From a virus, in IMG/VR virus record IMGVR_UViG_3300030677_000007, positions 1 to 55,535 of that record: 55,535 nt of DNA; one strand, 5' to 3'. Position 1 is the stretch's first letter; each line of letters begins with the position of its first letter. The translations under genes were made by a program, and so were the position numbers. Below the pieces are notes generated by a model. It searched no databases. It worked only from the letters and a program-made list of their open reading frames with translations, and was not told the origin of the DNA. Of this stretch, positions 16,311 to 24,539 are shown one piece after another.

Positions 16311-16483
16311 CAGCCGGTCTCCTCTCCGGCCTTGGCCGCTGTCTTGCGTGTGGGCTTCGGCTCGGCCTCGACCGGCTCGAACCCGACAATCGGCTCGGGC
16401 CAGTCGACGGTGTCGCCGGGCTGGACGGTGGCCGGGATGGCCATCACGTCCAGCGGATGGTCCCCGCTGTTCCGCTGGAGCAC
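16310..16483 (-). CDS. Small hypothetical protein before the major tail protein
   Basis: 57 residues, GTG start at 16483 with GGGGAGG five to six bases upstream. The N-terminus is VLQRNSGDHPLDVMAI; a TVDWPEP segment and an acidic-basic tail (EAEPKPTRKTAAKAG) follow. Its stop overlaps the major tail protein start, so the two are translationally coupled. Small genes of this type occur in the connector region of actinophages; function unknown. Confidence 0.65.
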   Translation of the reverse strand: MLQRNSGDHPLDVMAIPATVQPGDTVDWPEPIVGFEPVEAEPKPTRKTAAKAGEETG

Positions 16484-16497
16484 AGCGGCCTCCCCTT

Positions 16498-16995
16498 CTA
16501 CGCGATGTACTCGCTGTCGTCGGCGGTGTAGGTGATCGTCGCCGTGAGCAGGCCGGCGGCGATGCCCGTGATCGGGTCGCCGAGGTTTGTGTCGAACGCG
16601 GCCCCGTTCGGGGTCTCACCCACCGCCTGGAATCTGTTGCCGTGCGTCTTGTCGGTGACGAAGCCCTCCAGGCGGCCGATGACCGCTGCGAGGGCGATGT
16701 CCAGGGCGCGCTGCTCGCTCTCCGTGATGCCCGGGCCCGTGAAGCCCTGCCCGATCGGCCACGTTGCAGTCACCTGGAGGTAGTGCGTCGCCAGCCGTCG
16801 CTGCTGCGCGAATCGGACCGTCGGGTAGCGGCGCCGGATCACGTACAGCTGGGTCTGCCTCATGTTCGGTGTTCGGGGTGCGTACGCCTGGATCACGTCC
16901 CACGGGCCGCCGGCGCCGCGAAGCAGCGTCGGTAGCCCGTCGCCGGTCGTCAGAAGCCACGCGGCCTCGCGGTCGGGTGCATCAGCGAGGCTCAA
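16498..16995 (-). CDS. Tail terminator-like protein
   Basis: 165 residues from a TTG start that overlaps the preceding stop (TTGA) and follows AAGGAGG. It has mixed alpha/beta sequence with RRRYPTVRFAQQRR in the middle and GLLTATITYTADDSEY at the end. A protein of this size between connector and major tail protein is usually the tail terminator. Identification rests on position, size and general pattern. Confidence 0.65.
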   Translation of the reverse strand: MSLADAPDREAAWLLTTGDGLPTLLRGAGGPWDVIQAYAPRTPNMRQTQLYVIRRRYPTVRFAQQRRLATHYLQVTATWPIGQGFTGPGITESEQRALDIALAAVIGRLEGFVTDKTHGNRFQAVGETPNGAAFDTNLGDPITGIAAGLLTATITYTADDSEYIA

Positions 16996-17651
16996 CGCCC
17001 CCTCCTTCTGCGTCTGGTGATCCTCTTGGCACGGTCGGCGCGCGCGGCGATCCGGCCTCCGGCTCGGGCGCGGCGCGGCCTGGGGCCGCCCTGCTTTCCG
17101 TGATGGCGGACGATCTGCCAGTGGTGGTGTCGGTGGCCGGCCCGGGTCCAGTGGTGTCGGCGGTGCCCGCGCCGGTCGGGGTGGCGGTGGCCCTGGCGGC
17201 TGCGCCGCGCCTTCCGGTAGCCGGACCGCAGATGCCGCGGGGTGGGCAGCCGCCGCGACCGGTGCCGCGCCGTCGACCCGTGTCGGCGTGCCTTGAGCGC
17301 GGCGGAGATCTTCGCCCGGGTGGCCGCTGACAGCGCGTGGCCCTTGTGCCGGTGGTGCCGTCCCTTGAGAGCCGCGGAGATCTTCGCCCGCTCGGCAGCC
17401 GTGAGCTTGTGGCCCTTGTGATGCTTGCCCTTCAGCGCGGCGGAGATCTTCGCCCGCTCCGCAGGAGTCGGCTTGTGGCCCTTGCGGTGCTTCCCTTTCA
17501 GGGCTGCCGAGATCTTCGCCCGGGCGGCGGCCGACAGCTTGTGACCTTTGTGGTGCTTGCCCTTCTCGCGCTCGCTGATCTTCTTCCGGGCGGCGGAGGA
17601 GAGGTGGCGCTTGACCGTGTGCTTGGCGGCGGTGTGGACGCCCCAGGTCAC
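16992..17651 (-). CDS. Very basic NUMOD3-like repeat protein in the head-tail module
   Basis: 219 residues, GTG start overlapping the connector stop (GTGA). Residues 17-125 are five 22-24-residue repeats of the type AARAKISAALKGKHHKGHK, the pattern of nuclease-associated modular domain 3. The rest is an Arg/His-rich tail (RHHWTRAGHRHHHW, ending RRRRRGR). Almost no acidic residues are present, so it should bind DNA or RNA strongly. No GIY-YIG or HNH catalytic part is visible. Its coupling to connector and terminator genes suggests a virion or packaging role rather than homing. Function is not known. Confidence 0.7.
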   Translation of the reverse strand: MTWGVHTAAKHTVKRHLSSAARKKISEREKGKHHKGHKLSAAARAKISAALKGKHRKGHKPTPAERAKISAALKGKHHKGHKLTAAERAKISAALKGRHHRHKGHALSAATRAKISAALKARRHGSTARHRSRRLPTPRHLRSGYRKARRSRQGHRHPDRRGHRRHHWTRAGHRHHHWQIVRHHGKQGGPRPRRARAGGRIAARADRAKRITRRRRRGR

Positions 17652-18319
17652 CGGTAGCCCTCCAGGATCGCCGTGGCGTCGGCGGCCAGGATGTCCGGGT
17701 CGTGGCCGTGCTGCTGACCGGTGGGGTCCAGCTCACGGGCGATCAACGAAGCCGTCATGAGCTTGCTCGCCCGGGAGAGGTCGGCCGGCGCCGGGCGGTA
17801 CCCGCCGCCGTAGGTGTAGGTGACGAAGCTGCCGACTGGCAGGAAGGTCCCGATCGGGTACCAGATGTGGCCGGTGTCGGGATCCGGTCCGCGCACGTTC
17901 GCGAGGTTCACCAGCTGGTCGCCGCCGTAGGAGCGGGAGATGAGGATCGACTCCAGGGAGTAGGTCCACATGTCCGCGTACTTTACGGCGTACTGGGACA
18001 GCCAGCCGTGGCGGACGAGCGACGTCGTGCCCATGGAGTAGGCGTAGGACAGGCCCAGCGTCCCGGCGAGGTCGAGCGGGACGCTGCCGGCGTCGATGTA
18101 CTCGTCCGGGTCGATGCCGGTCGAGCGCTCCGTCTCGACCAGGCCAGTGAAAGGCGCTAGGCGACGGCCGGCGCCCTCCGACCCCTCACAGATGCGGGTG
18201 GCCTCGGACAGGACATCGGACTGGGCCTGTGGGTCGGTGTAGCCGCGCACCAGGTCGGCGAACGCACCCTCGGTTAGCTGCGCCCAGGTGCACAGCGGCG
18301 TGGGGGTATCCGTCGCCAT
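17648..18319 (-). CDS. Head-tail connector (adaptor) protein
   Basis: 223 residues. The ATG follows GGGGAGTAGCCG. The N-terminal helices (LTEGAFADLV, ATRICEGSEG) and YRPAPADLSRASKLMTASLIARELDP in the C-terminal third resemble phage head-tail adaptors, which dock on the portal. It comes two genes after the major capsid gene. Confidence 0.7.
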   Translation of the reverse strand: MATDTPTPLCTWAQLTEGAFADLVRGYTDPQAQSDVLSEATRICEGSEGAGRRLAPFTGLVETERSTGIDPDEYIDAGSVPLDLAGTLGLSYAYSMGTTSLVRHGWLSQYAVKYADMWTYSLESILISRSYGGDQLVNLANVRGPDPDTGHIWYPIGTFLPVGSFVTYTYGGGYRPAPADLSRASKLMTASLIARELDPTGQQHGHDPDILAADATAILEGYR

Positions 18320-18322
18320 CGG

Positions 18323-18559
18323 CTACTCCCCGCCGTCCCCGCCGCCGTCGGCGGTGCCCTCCCCGGTGTCCGCCGGGTCGGGGTCGCCCTGCTTGTGGAC
18401 CTTCGCGCCGCGCGGGAGTTCCGGCTCGGCCTCGAACTCGTCCGGCTGGATGCTCACCAGCTCGTGCGCGTGCTCGGGGCTCATCTCGACCCACATCCCG
18501 GCCTTCGGCCAGACGTAGCCGTGACTCGTGCCGCCCGGCCGCCTCTTCTTGACGTACAT
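18323..18559 (-). CDS. Small hypothetical protein after the major capsid gene
   Basis: 78 residues. The ATG follows GGAGGCAGCG. The basic N-terminus is MYVKKRRPGG. The centre has W and H residues (YVWPKAGMWVEMSPEHAHEL), and the tail is acidic and Gly-rich. This kind of short protein between capsid and connector is common in actinophages. It could be a capsid accessory or head-tail joining protein. No stronger assignment is possible. Confidence 0.65.
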   Translation of the reverse strand: MYVKKRRPGGTSHGYVWPKAGMWVEMSPEHAHELVSIQPDEFEAEPELPRGAKVHKQGDPDPADTGEGTADGGGDGGE

Positions 18560-18585
18560 CGCTGCCTCCAGGGCATCGTGGGTGC

Positions 18586-18620
18586 CTGGTCGTCCCGTGG
18601 AGTAGGCGAGACGACCAGGT
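18586..18620 (-). other. Stem-loop immediately after the major capsid gene
   Basis: CCTGGTCGTC (18586-18595) pairs perfectly with 18611-18620 around a 15-base loop. It begins 12 bases past the capsid stop. The T tract is poor, so it may be a partial terminator or mRNA stabiliser that raises capsid expression over downstream connector genes. Confidence 0.55.
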
Positions 18621-18631
18621 AGGTGGGGGTG

Positions 18632-20005
18632 CTACAGCGTCGGGGCGACGCGGGTGAGTCGACCGATCCACTCCGGGCCGCGGACCGCCAGGCAGGTGTC
18701 GGAGACGACCGCGAACGGCAGCGAGTCCGCGCTCGCGGTGGTCGGGTAGACGTCCTTCGGCTGGATGTCTCGCACGTACGGCCGCAGCACGTTGTCGCGG
18801 TCGCGGGAGGTCAGGTAGATGTCCTCCTGGCCCGTGCTGCGGGGCTTCAGGCCCGCGTTGGTGCCGATGTAGCTGGTCGGGCCCTGCGCGGGGACCTGCA
18901 CGCCGTTCTGCGGGACCAGGTAGGAGCCCGTGTCCACGATCGAGGTCGTGAGGATCGGCGTGATCTGGTCAGCCGCGAGCCCGACCGTCGCGTCTACCGC
19001 GCCCAGCAGCGTCTCCGCGCCTGAGGTGGTCGACCGGTAGAGCATGTAGTGCTGCGCGGTCGAGCTCTGGAACCCGGTCGGCGGGGTGAACGCCAAGGTG
19101 ATGGTGCTGGTGCTGCCGGTGGTGGTGACGGTCACCTCGGCGGAGGCGGCGGCCTCGCCCTGGCGGGACATGACGGGGGCGAGCTTGTAGTAGTAGGTGC
19201 CGGCCGCCAGGGTGCCGCCGGTGGTGGCCGGGGTGCCGGTGACGGTGCCCATGCTGTTGCCCTTGGTGCCCAGGTAGGACGAGCGCACGATCGGGATGTT
19301 GCGGTACGACGGCACGATCAGGCCCGGGACTACCTCGACGGTGTTCACGAACCGCTGCTGGTTGGTCAGCAGCGAGGACAGAGCACCCTCGGACGTCGAG
19401 CTCATGTTGAGCATCCAGTCCGGGTTGGTGACCTGCGCCGCGGTGTAGGACTCGACCATGTCGATGAGCTGGTTCAGCAGGCTGATGGAGATGTTCGACC
19501 CGGCGGCGTCCAGCGCGTTCTGACCCGCACTGCCGCTGGTGGTGAACTGGGCGATCAGCGAAGCGAGGCCGTCGAACTGCGGGTAGGGGCCGAACTGGGT
19601 GGCCCCGGCGTTGCCGGCCACGAGCATCTGCTCGGTGTCCCAGCGCAGGCCCTTGATCGCGCCCATGATTTCGCGGGCTCGCAGGTCACCGATGACGTCG
19701 GCGGTGACCTCTTCGGCGTAGCCGGTGACCGCGCCCACGACCTGGAGGTTCTTGATCGTGAACGAGCTCTGGAAGTAGTTGCCGACCGAGACCGCGCGGG
19801 CGCCGCCGTCGGTGACCGCGCCGCCGGAAGCCAGCTGGTTGCGGGTGTTGTAGTAGTACGTGGTCGTGTTGATCTTCTGCGACGGCAGGCACTCGATCAG
19901 GGGCGAGTACCGCTGGAGCAGTTCGAACAGGTTCGGGTCGATGACCTTGCTGACCAGCGCGCCAGCGCCGGCAGCGGTCAGGGCCTCGCGGAGTTCCGCA
20001 GACAT
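18632..20005 (-). CDS. Major capsid protein with inserted Ig/FN3-like domain
   Basis: 457 residues. The ATG follows GGAGGCACCCCC. Residues 1-250 and 350-457 look like an HK97-type capsid protein (N-arm, SSFTIKNLQVVGAV, TADVIGDLRAREIMGAIK, then SYLVPQNGV near the end). Residues 251-345 are a Thr/Ser/Gly-rich beta domain (GTYYYKLAPVMS, TITLAFTPPTGFQ, HYMLYRSTTSG) with fibronectin-III or Ig character. Such an insertion would project from the capsid surface. Hairpins flank the gene on both sides. Confidence 0.88.
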   Translation of the reverse strand: MSAELREALTAAGAGALVSKVIDPNLFELLQRYSPLIECLPSQKINTTTYYYNTRNQLASGGAVTDGGARAVSVGNYFQSSFTIKNLQVVGAVTGYAEEVTADVIGDLRAREIMGAIKGLRWDTEQMLVAGNAGATQFGPYPQFDGLASLIAQFTTSGSAGQNALDAAGSNISISLLNQLIDMVESYTAAQVTNPDWMLNMSSTSEGALSSLLTNQQRFVNTVEVVPGLIVPSYRNIPIVRSSYLGTKGNSMGTVTGTPATTGGTLAAGTYYYKLAPVMSRQGEAAASAEVTVTTTGSTSTITLAFTPPTGFQSSTAQHYMLYRSTTSGAETLLGAVDATVGLAADQITPILTTSIVDTGSYLVPQNGVQVPAQGPTSYIGTNAGLKPRSTGQEDIYLTSRDRDNVLRPYVRDIQPKDVYPTTASADSLPFAVVSDTCLAVRGPEWIGRLTRVAPTL

Positions 20006-20042
20006 GGGGGTGCCTCCAGGGCAGGAATGGGTGGAAATGCGA

Positions 20043-20066
20043 AAGCCCCGCTCGGTGGCGGGGCTT
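20043..20066 (-). terminator. Stem-loop before the major capsid gene
   Basis: AAGCCCCGC (20043-20051) pairs with GCGGGGCTT (20058-20066) around TCGGTG. On the minus strand TTTCGCATTTCC follows. It separates the protease-scaffold stop from the capsid ribosome-binding site. Either it terminates upstream transcription, implying a promoter for capsid, or it marks an mRNA end. Confidence 0.7.
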
Positions 20067-20136
20067 GGCGACCATTCCTGCCGGTGTCGGCACCGCAGCC
20101 TGTGCTGCGGCGGTCAGGTGGATCAGTGGGCTGGGG

Positions 20137-21735
20137 TCAGTCGTCGTCCAGGCTGTAGCGGCCGTTGGAGACCCAGTTCAGGAGTGCCTCGTTGCGGGCG
20201 CGGCGCTCGTCCTCGGGGGTTGCCTCGGCTGCGGCGCCGTCCTGCTCGCTGACGGCCCGGCCGCCCGGCTTCTCGGTCCGCATGCCGCGGCGCTTCGGGC
20301 CGGTCTGGCGGACCTCCTCGCGGAGTTCGTCGAGGATCTCGCCGCGCTTGGACTCGATGCCCTCGGCGACCAGGCGGGCGATCCGCTGGTCCTCGGTCTC
20401 GACAACCGGCGCGACCGGTGCCGCCTCCGCGACCGGCGTGCGGCCGGTCAGGAGCTGCTGGAACTGCTCGGCGGTCAGGGTGATGGACGGCGCGGGGGCG
20501 GCGGGTGCCTGCTCCGCGACAGCCGGGGACTTGGGCTCGCTCACGGCGGGCACCTCCTGTGTGGTCGGGCGGGCCCCGGCCGCAGGCGCGGGCGGGGACG
20601 GTGGCTGGGGCGCGGCTGCTTCGGTGACCGGCGCCGACGGCGCGGCCTCCATCTGGTTGTCGTTCGGCCGCTGACCGGCCGCCTCCATCGAGCTGTCGGT
20701 GTCGGCGGTGGGAGCACCGGGCACGTCGATGTCGGCATCCAGGTCCGGGTCCATGGCCTTGAGTGCCAGGCAGGCGGCTCCCATGGCGGCCTTCGCGATG
20801 ACCTCCAGCTCGGCGGGCTCGATGCCGTCGTACGCCGAGATGGACACCGAGATCGGGCCGTTGCGGGCGGAGATGGAGAACCCCGCGCCGCTGTCGCCCA
20901 TGCACTCGGTGACCTGGTCGTACGTGGCGTCCTCGGCCAGTGGCACCGCAGGGGTTGCGTCGGTCACGTCCACTCCGAACTCCTTGGCCGCGGACCGGAT
21001 GCGGCCCCGGGTTCGCTTCAACTGTTGTGCGGTGTAAGGGCGAGCTGTCTCGGCCTCATGGACCGCCCTCCACGCCGCGCGGATTCGCCGCGCGGTGTTG
21101 AGCGGGTAGCGCTTGACCTTGTCTGACAGGTATCCGACGTCGGCGTACGGCACGTCGCCGAACGGGGTCCGGGTGGTCTCCACGAGGACCTGGTCGACGG
21201 ACTCGAAGATGAGCCCGTCCCGGCGGGCGGCTTCGGTCGGGTCCTGGTCTTCGACAGCGGTGCTGGACTCGATACGGGCGTCGGTGACGCCCGGCCGGTC
21301 GGTGTAGTCCAGGCCGATGATCTCCAGGTCGTCAGCTGTCTCCGCGACGGTCCCGTCCGGCATCCGCACCCGGCGGGCCGGGCCGACCCAGCGGCCCCGG
21401 ATGCTGACGCCATCCAGGTACGCGGGCTCGTCGTCGTCGGTCGCCGTCAGGGCTGCGATATCGCGGCCCTTGGCGGTGTCGGCGACGTCTGCGGCGAACC
21501 GCACGGTGCCGTCGCGCTCCTGAACGAGCTTCGTGATGCGCCCGACCAGGTGGGTCGGGTTGCCTGCGCCGTCGTGGTGGGTGAACATCGTCAGCGGCCG
21601 GGCGCCGGGATCGGCCAGGCGCGCGGAGGCGCGCTCGAATGCCCGGCCGATGTTCTCGGCGGTGTAGAGGCGGCCGTTCTTGCTCACCCCGGGCGCCAGG
21701 GCGACGCCCCGGACGGTCGCGATGCGACGGGCCAT
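20137..21735 (-). CDS. Prohead protease fused to scaffold
   Basis: 532 residues. The ATG at 21735 overlaps the MuF stop by one base. Residues 1-180 are a head-maturation protease-like domain (GRLYTAENI, TMFTHHD with likely catalytic His, AYLDGVSIRG with likely Ser). Residues 185-320 include KEFGVDVTD and a conserved-looking SISAYDGIEPAELEVIAKAAM segment. Residues 330-532 are Pro/Ala-rich and then an acidic coiled coil (EDQRIARLVAEGIESKRGEI), a typical scaffold. It probably guides capsid assembly and then self-cleaves. Confidence 0.78.
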   Translation of the reverse strand: MARRIATVRGVALAPGVSKNGRLYTAENIGRAFERASARLADPGARPLTMFTHHDGAGNPTHLVGRITKLVQERDGTVRFAADVADTAKGRDIAALTATDDDEPAYLDGVSIRGRWVGPARRVRMPDGTVAETADDLEIIGLDYTDRPGVTDARIESSTAVEDQDPTEAARRDGLIFESVDQVLVETTRTPFGDVPYADVGYLSDKVKRYPLNTARRIRAAWRAVHEAETARPYTAQQLKRTRGRIRSAAKEFGVDVTDATPAVPLAEDATYDQVTECMGDSGAGFSISARNGPISVSISAYDGIEPAELEVIAKAAMGAACLALKAMDPDLDADIDVPGAPTADTDSSMEAAGQRPNDNQMEAAPSAPVTEAAAPQPPSPPAPAAGARPTTQEVPAVSEPKSPAVAEQAPAAPAPSITLTAEQFQQLLTGRTPVAEAAPVAPVVETEDQRIARLVAEGIESKRGEILDELREEVRQTGPKRRGMRTEKPGGRAVSEQDGAAAEATPEDERRARNEALLNWVSNGRYSLDDD

Positions 21736-22550
21736 CAGTCCTCCGATCCGGGCTGCGCGGGTTGAGTCGAGCAGCGGCAGTTGGGGTGCAGCGGCGGTAC
21801 CGGCACGTCGCTGGCGAAGTAGGGGTTGCCGTCCTCGGCGTCCGCGCAGGTAGTGCACACGCTGCTGTCGCCGGCGGTGACGAAGTCGAACTGGACGACG
21901 TCGCGGGCGGTGTAGGCCGCGCGCATTCCGGTGTTGAAGGCCAGGCCGATGGCGGTTGACAGGACGAGGGTCCAGGCGAGGGCCGCGCGCACTGCGCCAG
22001 CGACCAGCTCGGCCAGGGCACTCGGAGCGTCGCCTGCGGTCACGGCCGCCAGGAGCTGGCGCGCGATGGTGGCGGCCAGGGCCTTGAGCGCGGCGGCGGC
22101 GACGTCGTACGCGGACGCGGTGGCCTGCGCGGCGTCGTCGCCCTGGTCGTCGCCGTCGTCGAGGGCGCCTTCGTCGTCATCGACTACCGCGTGTCCCGCC
22201 CGCTGCCCAGTGGCCCGGGCCCGGCGGAGTGCTGCCGCGAGCGCGGCAATCAGACCGGGCCAGGACCGGTGTCGGGTGAGCGTGGTGAGGCGGGCCAGGA
22301 CCGCAGCTGCGGTGACCTGGTGCAGGTGCCGGCGGCGAGCGGCGGCCGCCGCCGGGTCGCCGCCCACGGTGCCGCTGTTCTGCTGCACCGTGGTGATCAC
22401 GTCGTCCAGGTCCAGGCCCCGGGCGACGTCCTGCCACGCGGTGATGACGGACCGGTCGGCGGCCGCCTCCAGACGCTGACGCTGCTGGTAGACCGCGGCC
22501 CAGACGCCCGTCAGCTCGCCGAGCTTCAGCGTCGGCGGCCGGGCGCTCAC
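21735..22550 (-). CDS. MuF-like head morphogenesis protein
   Basis: 271 residues using the GTG at 22550, which overlaps the preceding stop (GTGA); an ATG at 22571 is an alternative. Residues 1-130 are helical, followed by an acidic stretch (DDDEGALDDGDDQGDD). Residues 140-271 carry the Mu gpF pattern: FNTGMRAAYTAR, DSSVCTTCADAEDG and LHPNCRCST near the C-terminus. MuF proteins are minor capsid proteins that associate with the portal and may be injected. Confidence 0.82.
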   Translation of the reverse strand: MSARPPTLKLGELTGVWAAVYQQRQRLEAAADRSVITAWQDVARGLDLDDVITTVQQNSGTVGGDPAAAAARRRHLHQVTAAAVLARLTTLTRHRSWPGLIAALAAALRRARATGQRAGHAVVDDDEGALDDGDDQGDDAAQATASAYDVAAAALKALAATIARQLLAAVTAGDAPSALAELVAGAVRAALAWTLVLSTAIGLAFNTGMRAAYTARDVVQFDFVTAGDSSVCTTCADAEDGNPYFASDVPVPPLHPNCRCSTQPAQPGSED

Positions 22551-22810
22551 TCCCGAGGCGGCCACGACCATGTGCCGTCCTCGTCACCCTCGTAGCGGGA
22601 CGGGGCCCAGTAGGTGGCCTGCCCGTCAATCAGCACCTGGAGGTTCACCATCCCGGGCCCCGGGGTGGTCCAGACACGGACGATGACGGCCGCGCACACG
22701 TCGCCGACGGCTGCGGGGTTGCGGTGTGCGGTCGGGAGCGCCTGGATGCTCGCCACGTCGTACTCGGCGAGGCGGTAGTGGACGATCTGGCCGAGCGCCG
22801 GAATGGGCAT
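22547..22810 (-). CDS. Hypothetical protein, head region
   Basis: 87 residues. The ATG follows GAGGAGCCCTC. It is a compact beta-rich sequence (IVHYRLAEYDVASIQ, CAAVIVRVWTTP, VNLQVLIDGQ) ending WSWPPRE. Proteins of this type with a variable role are common in Streptomyces phages near the portal. Translationally coupled to the MuF-like gene. Function unknown. Confidence 0.7.
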   Translation of the reverse strand: MPIPALGQIVHYRLAEYDVASIQALPTAHRNPAAVGDVCAAVIVRVWTTPGPGMVNLQVLIDGQATYWAPSRYEGDEDGTWSWPPRE

Positions 22811-22819
22811 GAGGGCTCC

Positions 22820-22984
22820 TCAGAAGATCGTTTTGGAGACCAGCGCCCAGGCCCCGGCGGCGGTCAGCGCGCCGTCGGGTGCCCGGTCCAGGCCTTCGCG
22901 GGGCGGCTCGGGCACGTCGCTGGCGGGCCCGGGCGGGTCAGGCGGCTGTGGCGAGGGCTCGTCGGAGTCGGTCCCGGAAGACAT
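22820..22984 (-). CDS. Possible small Pro-rich protein overlapping the portal 3' end
   Basis: 54 residues from an ATG inside the portal gene, in another frame, with GGGGAC upstream. The N-terminal half is Pro/Asp/Glu-rich (EPSPQPPDPPGP) and the C-terminal half ends in GAWALVSKTIF. It fills an otherwise empty gap between portal and the next gene, which argues for it. The weak ribosome site and biased composition argue against. Confidence 0.4.
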   Translation of the reverse strand: MSSGTDSDEPSPQPPDPPGPASDVPEPPREGLDRAPDGALTAAGAWALVSKTIF

Positions 22985-24539
22985 CGGCGTCGTCCCCCTC
23001 CGCCTCGTAGTACTGCCAGTCGTATGCGGACTCCTGCGGCGGCCCGGACGGCGCAGGGGCCTGGCCCGGCACGGTCAGCTGCACGCCGCCCTGCGCGGCC
23101 GCAGCGGCCAGCGCGGGCGGTACCGGCTGCGGCGGTGGCGTCGGGGCCATGTCCAGGCCTTCGACCTGCGCCCCGGCTTGCAGGCCGGACGCAGCGGCCT
23201 TGGCCAGGATCGCCTTGGACATCACCGCCAGGTCGGCGACCAGGACCATGTTCTGGCGGTCGATGATCGCGGCGTCGTCGCCGCCCTTCACCGGGGGCTC
23301 GCCGATGTCCGCCCGGCCCCGGTTGATCGTCCAGGTTCCGTTGCGGATGCGGGTGTCGCGGATGCCCTCGATCACCTGGCTGTCGCGCATGTCGACCTCG
23401 CGGAGCTTCAGCGTCCAGCCCTTGATGCCGAACCCCTGGTCCGTCAGGGCGTAGTTCAACTTCTCCAGGATCAGGCCGCCGACGGGGCCGCAGGTGTTCG
23501 TCAGGAACGTCCGCCGCTGGCTGTCGCCGGTGCCGCCGCCGAGGTTGCCGCTCTCGATGACTCCGGCCTCGGCCGGTGGCACGCCGTAGGTCGACAGGAT
23601 CTCGTCCCGGGCCTCGCTCTTCGCCGCGCTGAGGTCCGGCAGCTTCGACGGCTGGAGCTCCACCACCGTGGCGCCGCCCTGGGTGATGATGGGCTCGCCC
23701 TTGTTCTTCGGGCCCAGGATCCTGACCCGAAACTGCTGCAACCAGCGCTTGATCGCCGAGTCGCTCATCGACTCGGGCATGTCGATGTGCAGCGTGGGCG
23801 GGTCGCCCTTACGCATCGTCTCCTTCAGCAGCCCGGCCGCGTACAGCCAGGTGGTGATGGGCAGCAGCGCCTTCTCTGTCGGACCCATACCGTGCAGGCC
23901 GCTGCGCGGGGTGTCGTTGGTGACGTGGATGATCTCGTGCGGATCGAAGTACGCCTTCTGGCCGTCCTCGGTGATCTGCACGTACTGCGTCACCACGCCG
24001 TGCGGGTCGGAGATCACGCGCATGCTCGCGGCGTCCAGGCTGTACAGGGCGATGGGCTCGCCTAGGAACCACACGACCTCCAGGTACGCGTCGGCCGCGA
24101 CCTCCAGGTCAGTGACCATGCCGCGCACGAGCTGCTGGATGTCCTCGGTGGGGTTGACGTAGTCCAGGAGCCGCTGGAGCCGCTGCACCTCCGGCGGCCG
24201 GGCGGGCTCCTCCTGGTCGCCCTCACCGGCGTCCGACGCCCAGTCCAGGTACAGGCCCCCGGCGGTCACGGTGCGGGCGATGGCGTCCACGCACGTCGAG
24301 GACCAGGTGCAGGTGGCGTACACCTGGTAGAGCTGCTGGAGCTGCTCGCGGCGGTCGCCGCCGAGGTCCCCTCCGCCCTGGTTGTTCTCGGTGGTTCCGC
24401 CACGGGGAATGCCGTATTCGTAGCCGCGCCGGGCGACCTGCGTGGCGGTCGGCCGGCCGTTGCCCACGGGCACGGTGACCGGTTCGGCCTCGCCGAAGGG
24501 CTTGGCGAATCGCTTCACGGCATCGATCACTGCGCCCAC
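22938..24539 (-). CDS. Portal protein
   Basis: 533 residues, GTG start overlapping the terminase 3' end by 13 bases. Portal features: YQVYATCTWSSTCVDAIART near the N-terminus, TDLEVAADAYLEVV (clip region), DPHEIIHVTNDTPRSGLHGMGP, TTWLYAAGLLKETM, a long stem helix, SEARDEILSTYGVPPAEAGV and TLKLREVDMRD. The last 90 residues are Ala/Pro/Gln-rich. It would form the dodecameric DNA channel at one capsid vertex. Confidence 0.9.
   Translation of the reverse strand: MGAVIDAVKRFAKPFGEAEPVTVPVGNGRPTATQVARRGYEYGIPRGGTTENNQGGGDLGGDRREQLQQLYQVYATCTWSSTCVDAIARTVTAGGLYLDWASDAGEGDQEEPARPPEVQRLQRLLDYVNPTEDIQQLVRGMVTDLEVAADAYLEVVWFLGEPIALYSLDAASMRVISDPHGVVTQYVQITEDGQKAYFDPHEIIHVTNDTPRSGLHGMGPTEKALLPITTWLYAAGLLKETMRKGDPPTLHIDMPESMSDSAIKRWLQQFRVRILGPKNKGEPIITQGGATVVELQPSKLPDLSAAKSEARDEILSTYGVPPAEAGVIESGNLGGGTGDSQRRTFLTNTCGPVGGLILEKLNYALTDQGFGIKGWTLKLREVDMRDSQVIEGIRDTRIRNGTWTINRGRADIGEPPVKGGDDAAIIDRQNMVLVADLAVMSKAILAKAAASGLQAGAQVEGLDMAPTPPPQPVPPALAAAAAQGGVQLTVPGQAPAPSGPPQESAYDWQYYEAEGDDADVFRDRLRRALATAA

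Noticed and set aside
16992-17651. Homing endonuclease
   Set aside because: Only the NUMOD3-like DNA-binding repeats are present. No GIY-YIG, HNH or LAGLIDADG residues are seen.
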